A stretch of DNA of 64,000 bases from an uncultured Lachnospiraceae bacterium. Its GTDB lineage: Bacteria > Bacillota > Clostridia > Lachnospirales > Lachnospiraceae. The notes under the pieces are model-generated. The model was given only the letters and a program-made list of their open reading frames with translations, was not told the origin of the DNA and ran no database searches. The translations under genes and the position numbers were made by a program. The stretch covers positions 8,297 through 72,296 of the forward strand of contig CAPQSW010000014.1 of assembly GCA_948688495.1 (NCBI GenBank), read 5' to 3'. The stretch's first letter is position 1. Each line of letters starts with the position of its first letter. Positions 63,020 to 64,000 of this stretch are shown piece by piece.

Positions 63020-63955
63020 ATGAAATTTTACAAAAAAGTATGTCTGTTTATGCTGGCATTTGACCTGGTATTTTCGGAAGCCGCTGTGGCAGAGGCAAAT
63101 TCTCCGGTTAGCATCAGCAGCACAGAGGAATGGGAGGTCTTAGAACAGGTCAACCGGGAGCGTGCATCTAACGGATTGGAACCTTTGAGCCTTATAGGGA
63201 ATTTGCAGAAGGCAAATGACATTCGGGCTGCAGAACTCTATCAATCATTTTCCCATGCAAGACCGGATGGTTCGAGCTGTTTTACAGTGCTGCAGGGGGT
63301 AAACTATAATACGGCTGGGGAGAATATTGCAGCAGGATATGCAACGCCGGAAGATGTAATGGATGCATGGATGAATAGCACGGGGCATAAGGCAAATATA
63401 CTGGACGGTAAATTTTCGCATATAGGCGTGGGACATTACTATAATAGGAGTGGAACATATCATCATTATTGGTCTCAGTTGTTTATCGGAAGCTGCAATC
63501 CGATCTCAATTTCAGTGGAAGGAAGTAAGGCAAAGACTTACAAATATGGAATGACAGTAGCGGACATGGACCGGGTGCTTAGGGTCAACTGTATGCATGG
63601 GACATCATTTGTGCCGCTGACGGATTACATGTGCAGTGGATATAACTTCAGTACCGCGGGCAGGAAGAATATCAGGGTGAACTACCGGGGACTGTATACC
63701 ATGTTTAAAGTTAAGATTGCCGGTATCAATATTCGTAAGGCAAGGATTTTCAATGTTAAGAATAAGAAATATAATGGAAAAACACAGAAACAGAATCCCA
63801 AAGTCATGCTAAATGGGAAAACATTGGTGAAGGGCAGAGATTACACCGTTTCATATAAGAATAACAGAAAGAAGGGCAAAGCCACTATGATGATCAAAGG
63901 GAAGGGAAAATACAGTGGAACCATCAAAAAGAAATTTAAGATATCCAGGAAGTGA
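63020..63955 (+). CDS. Secreted CAP/SCP-domain protein
   Basis: A 311-residue exported protein; the signal peptide ends near SEAAVA (residue 24). The CAP domain (about 35-160) has SHARPDGSS, AGENIAAG and HKANILDGKFSHIGVG, the usual cavity residues. The C-terminal part carries a beta module beginning near FNVKNKKYNGKTQKQNPKV, closely resembling a module in the amidase at 11 kb. CAP proteins of this kind are common in Firmicutes; function is unclear. I prefer the ATG at 63020 because AAGG lies 6 bases upstream; ATG 63014 directly abuts that site. The C-terminus is very basic. Confidence 0.88.
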   Translation: MKFYKKVCLFMLAFDLVFSEAAVAEANSPVSISSTEEWEVLEQVNRERASNGLEPLSLIGNLQKANDIRAAELYQSFSHARPDGSSCFTVLQGVNYNTAGENIAAGYATPEDVMDAWMNSTGHKANILDGKFSHIGVGHYYNRSGTYHHYWSQLFIGSCNPISISVEGSKAKTYKYGMTVADMDRVLRVNCMHGTSFVPLTDYMCSGYNFSTAGRKNIRVNYRGLYTMFKVKIAGINIRKARIFNVKNKKYNGKTQKQNPKVMLNGKTLVKGRDYTVSYKNNRKKGKATMMIKGKGKYSGTIKKKFKISRK

Positions 63956-64000
63956 TAGATGAAATTAATATAAAAGGCTTCTGCCGCATCGGTTATTGGA

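Noticed and set aside
1..64000. CRISPR arrays, insertion sequences, prophage, rRNA and tRNA genes
   Set aside because: No array of regularly spaced repeats, no transposase, integrase or phage structural gene, and no structured RNA gene could be recognised.

Overview
The window is a gene-dense, moderate-GC chromosomal segment of an anaerobic Firmicute, most probably a member of the Lachnospiraceae (class Clostridia). The inference rests on several things together: a bacterial V/A-type ATPase operon, the redox regulator Rex, a fhs-folD one-carbon pair, two MCPs, a TepA-FtsK neighbourhood, a Firmicutes-style alr-mazF pair, and large secreted proteins built from Fn3 and Cys-repeat modules. I see no rRNA, tRNA, CRISPR array, insertion sequence or prophage. 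It reads as core chromosome with a few accessory insertions.

Layout. 1-8.4 kb: the 3' end of an MCP gene, the minus-strand tyrA-aroA pair, a divergent EF-G paralogue, a complete MCP, and a minus-strand Cu/Zn-SOD-like gene. 8.6-14.1 kb: leuS, a secreted amidase, then a patch of small proteins of unknown function. 14.2-28.1 kb: one long plus-strand operon. It opens with a receiver-domain protein whose phospho-acceptor Asp is replaced by Glu, continues with V-ATPase subunits H/G-C-I-K-F-E-A-B-D, and runs without a break into MoxR, DUF58 and transglutaminase genes. 28.2-38.8 kb: a GntR regulator overlapping icd, an ABC-F protein, rex, a coiled-coil protein, the NAD(P)HX repair enzyme, alr, a MazF toxin with no antitoxin beside it, a CNNM/CBS membrane protein and yebC.

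38.9-44.5 kb: two secreted glycoside hydrolases, a 1473-residue GH59-like protein and a GH5 enzyme. 44.5-51.2 kb: metY-type sulfhydrylase, glgA, a TepA/ClpP-like protease and ftsK/spoIIIE. 51.2-57.5 kb: fhs, folD, a zinc-ribbon/TPR membrane protein, pheA and a DUF815 AAA ATPase. 57.5-64 kb: a divergent Ppx/GppA-HD protein next to ppk1 (polyphosphate metabolism), a Cof-type HAD phosphatase, a convergent PHP phosphoesterase and a secreted CAP-domain protein.

Connections across the window. Aromatic amino-acid genes are split between 0.5-3 kb (tyrA, aroA) and 55 kb (pheA). The amidase, the GH59-like protein and the CAP protein share C-terminal or linker modules, which suggests a common way of being held at the cell surface. 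A short bipartite repeat occurs before both ftsK and ppk1. The observations I would follow first are the Glu-for-Asp receiver at the head of the V-ATPase operon, the MoxR-DUF58-transglutaminase extension of that operon, the degenerate Ppx next to ppk1, and the dispersed repeat.
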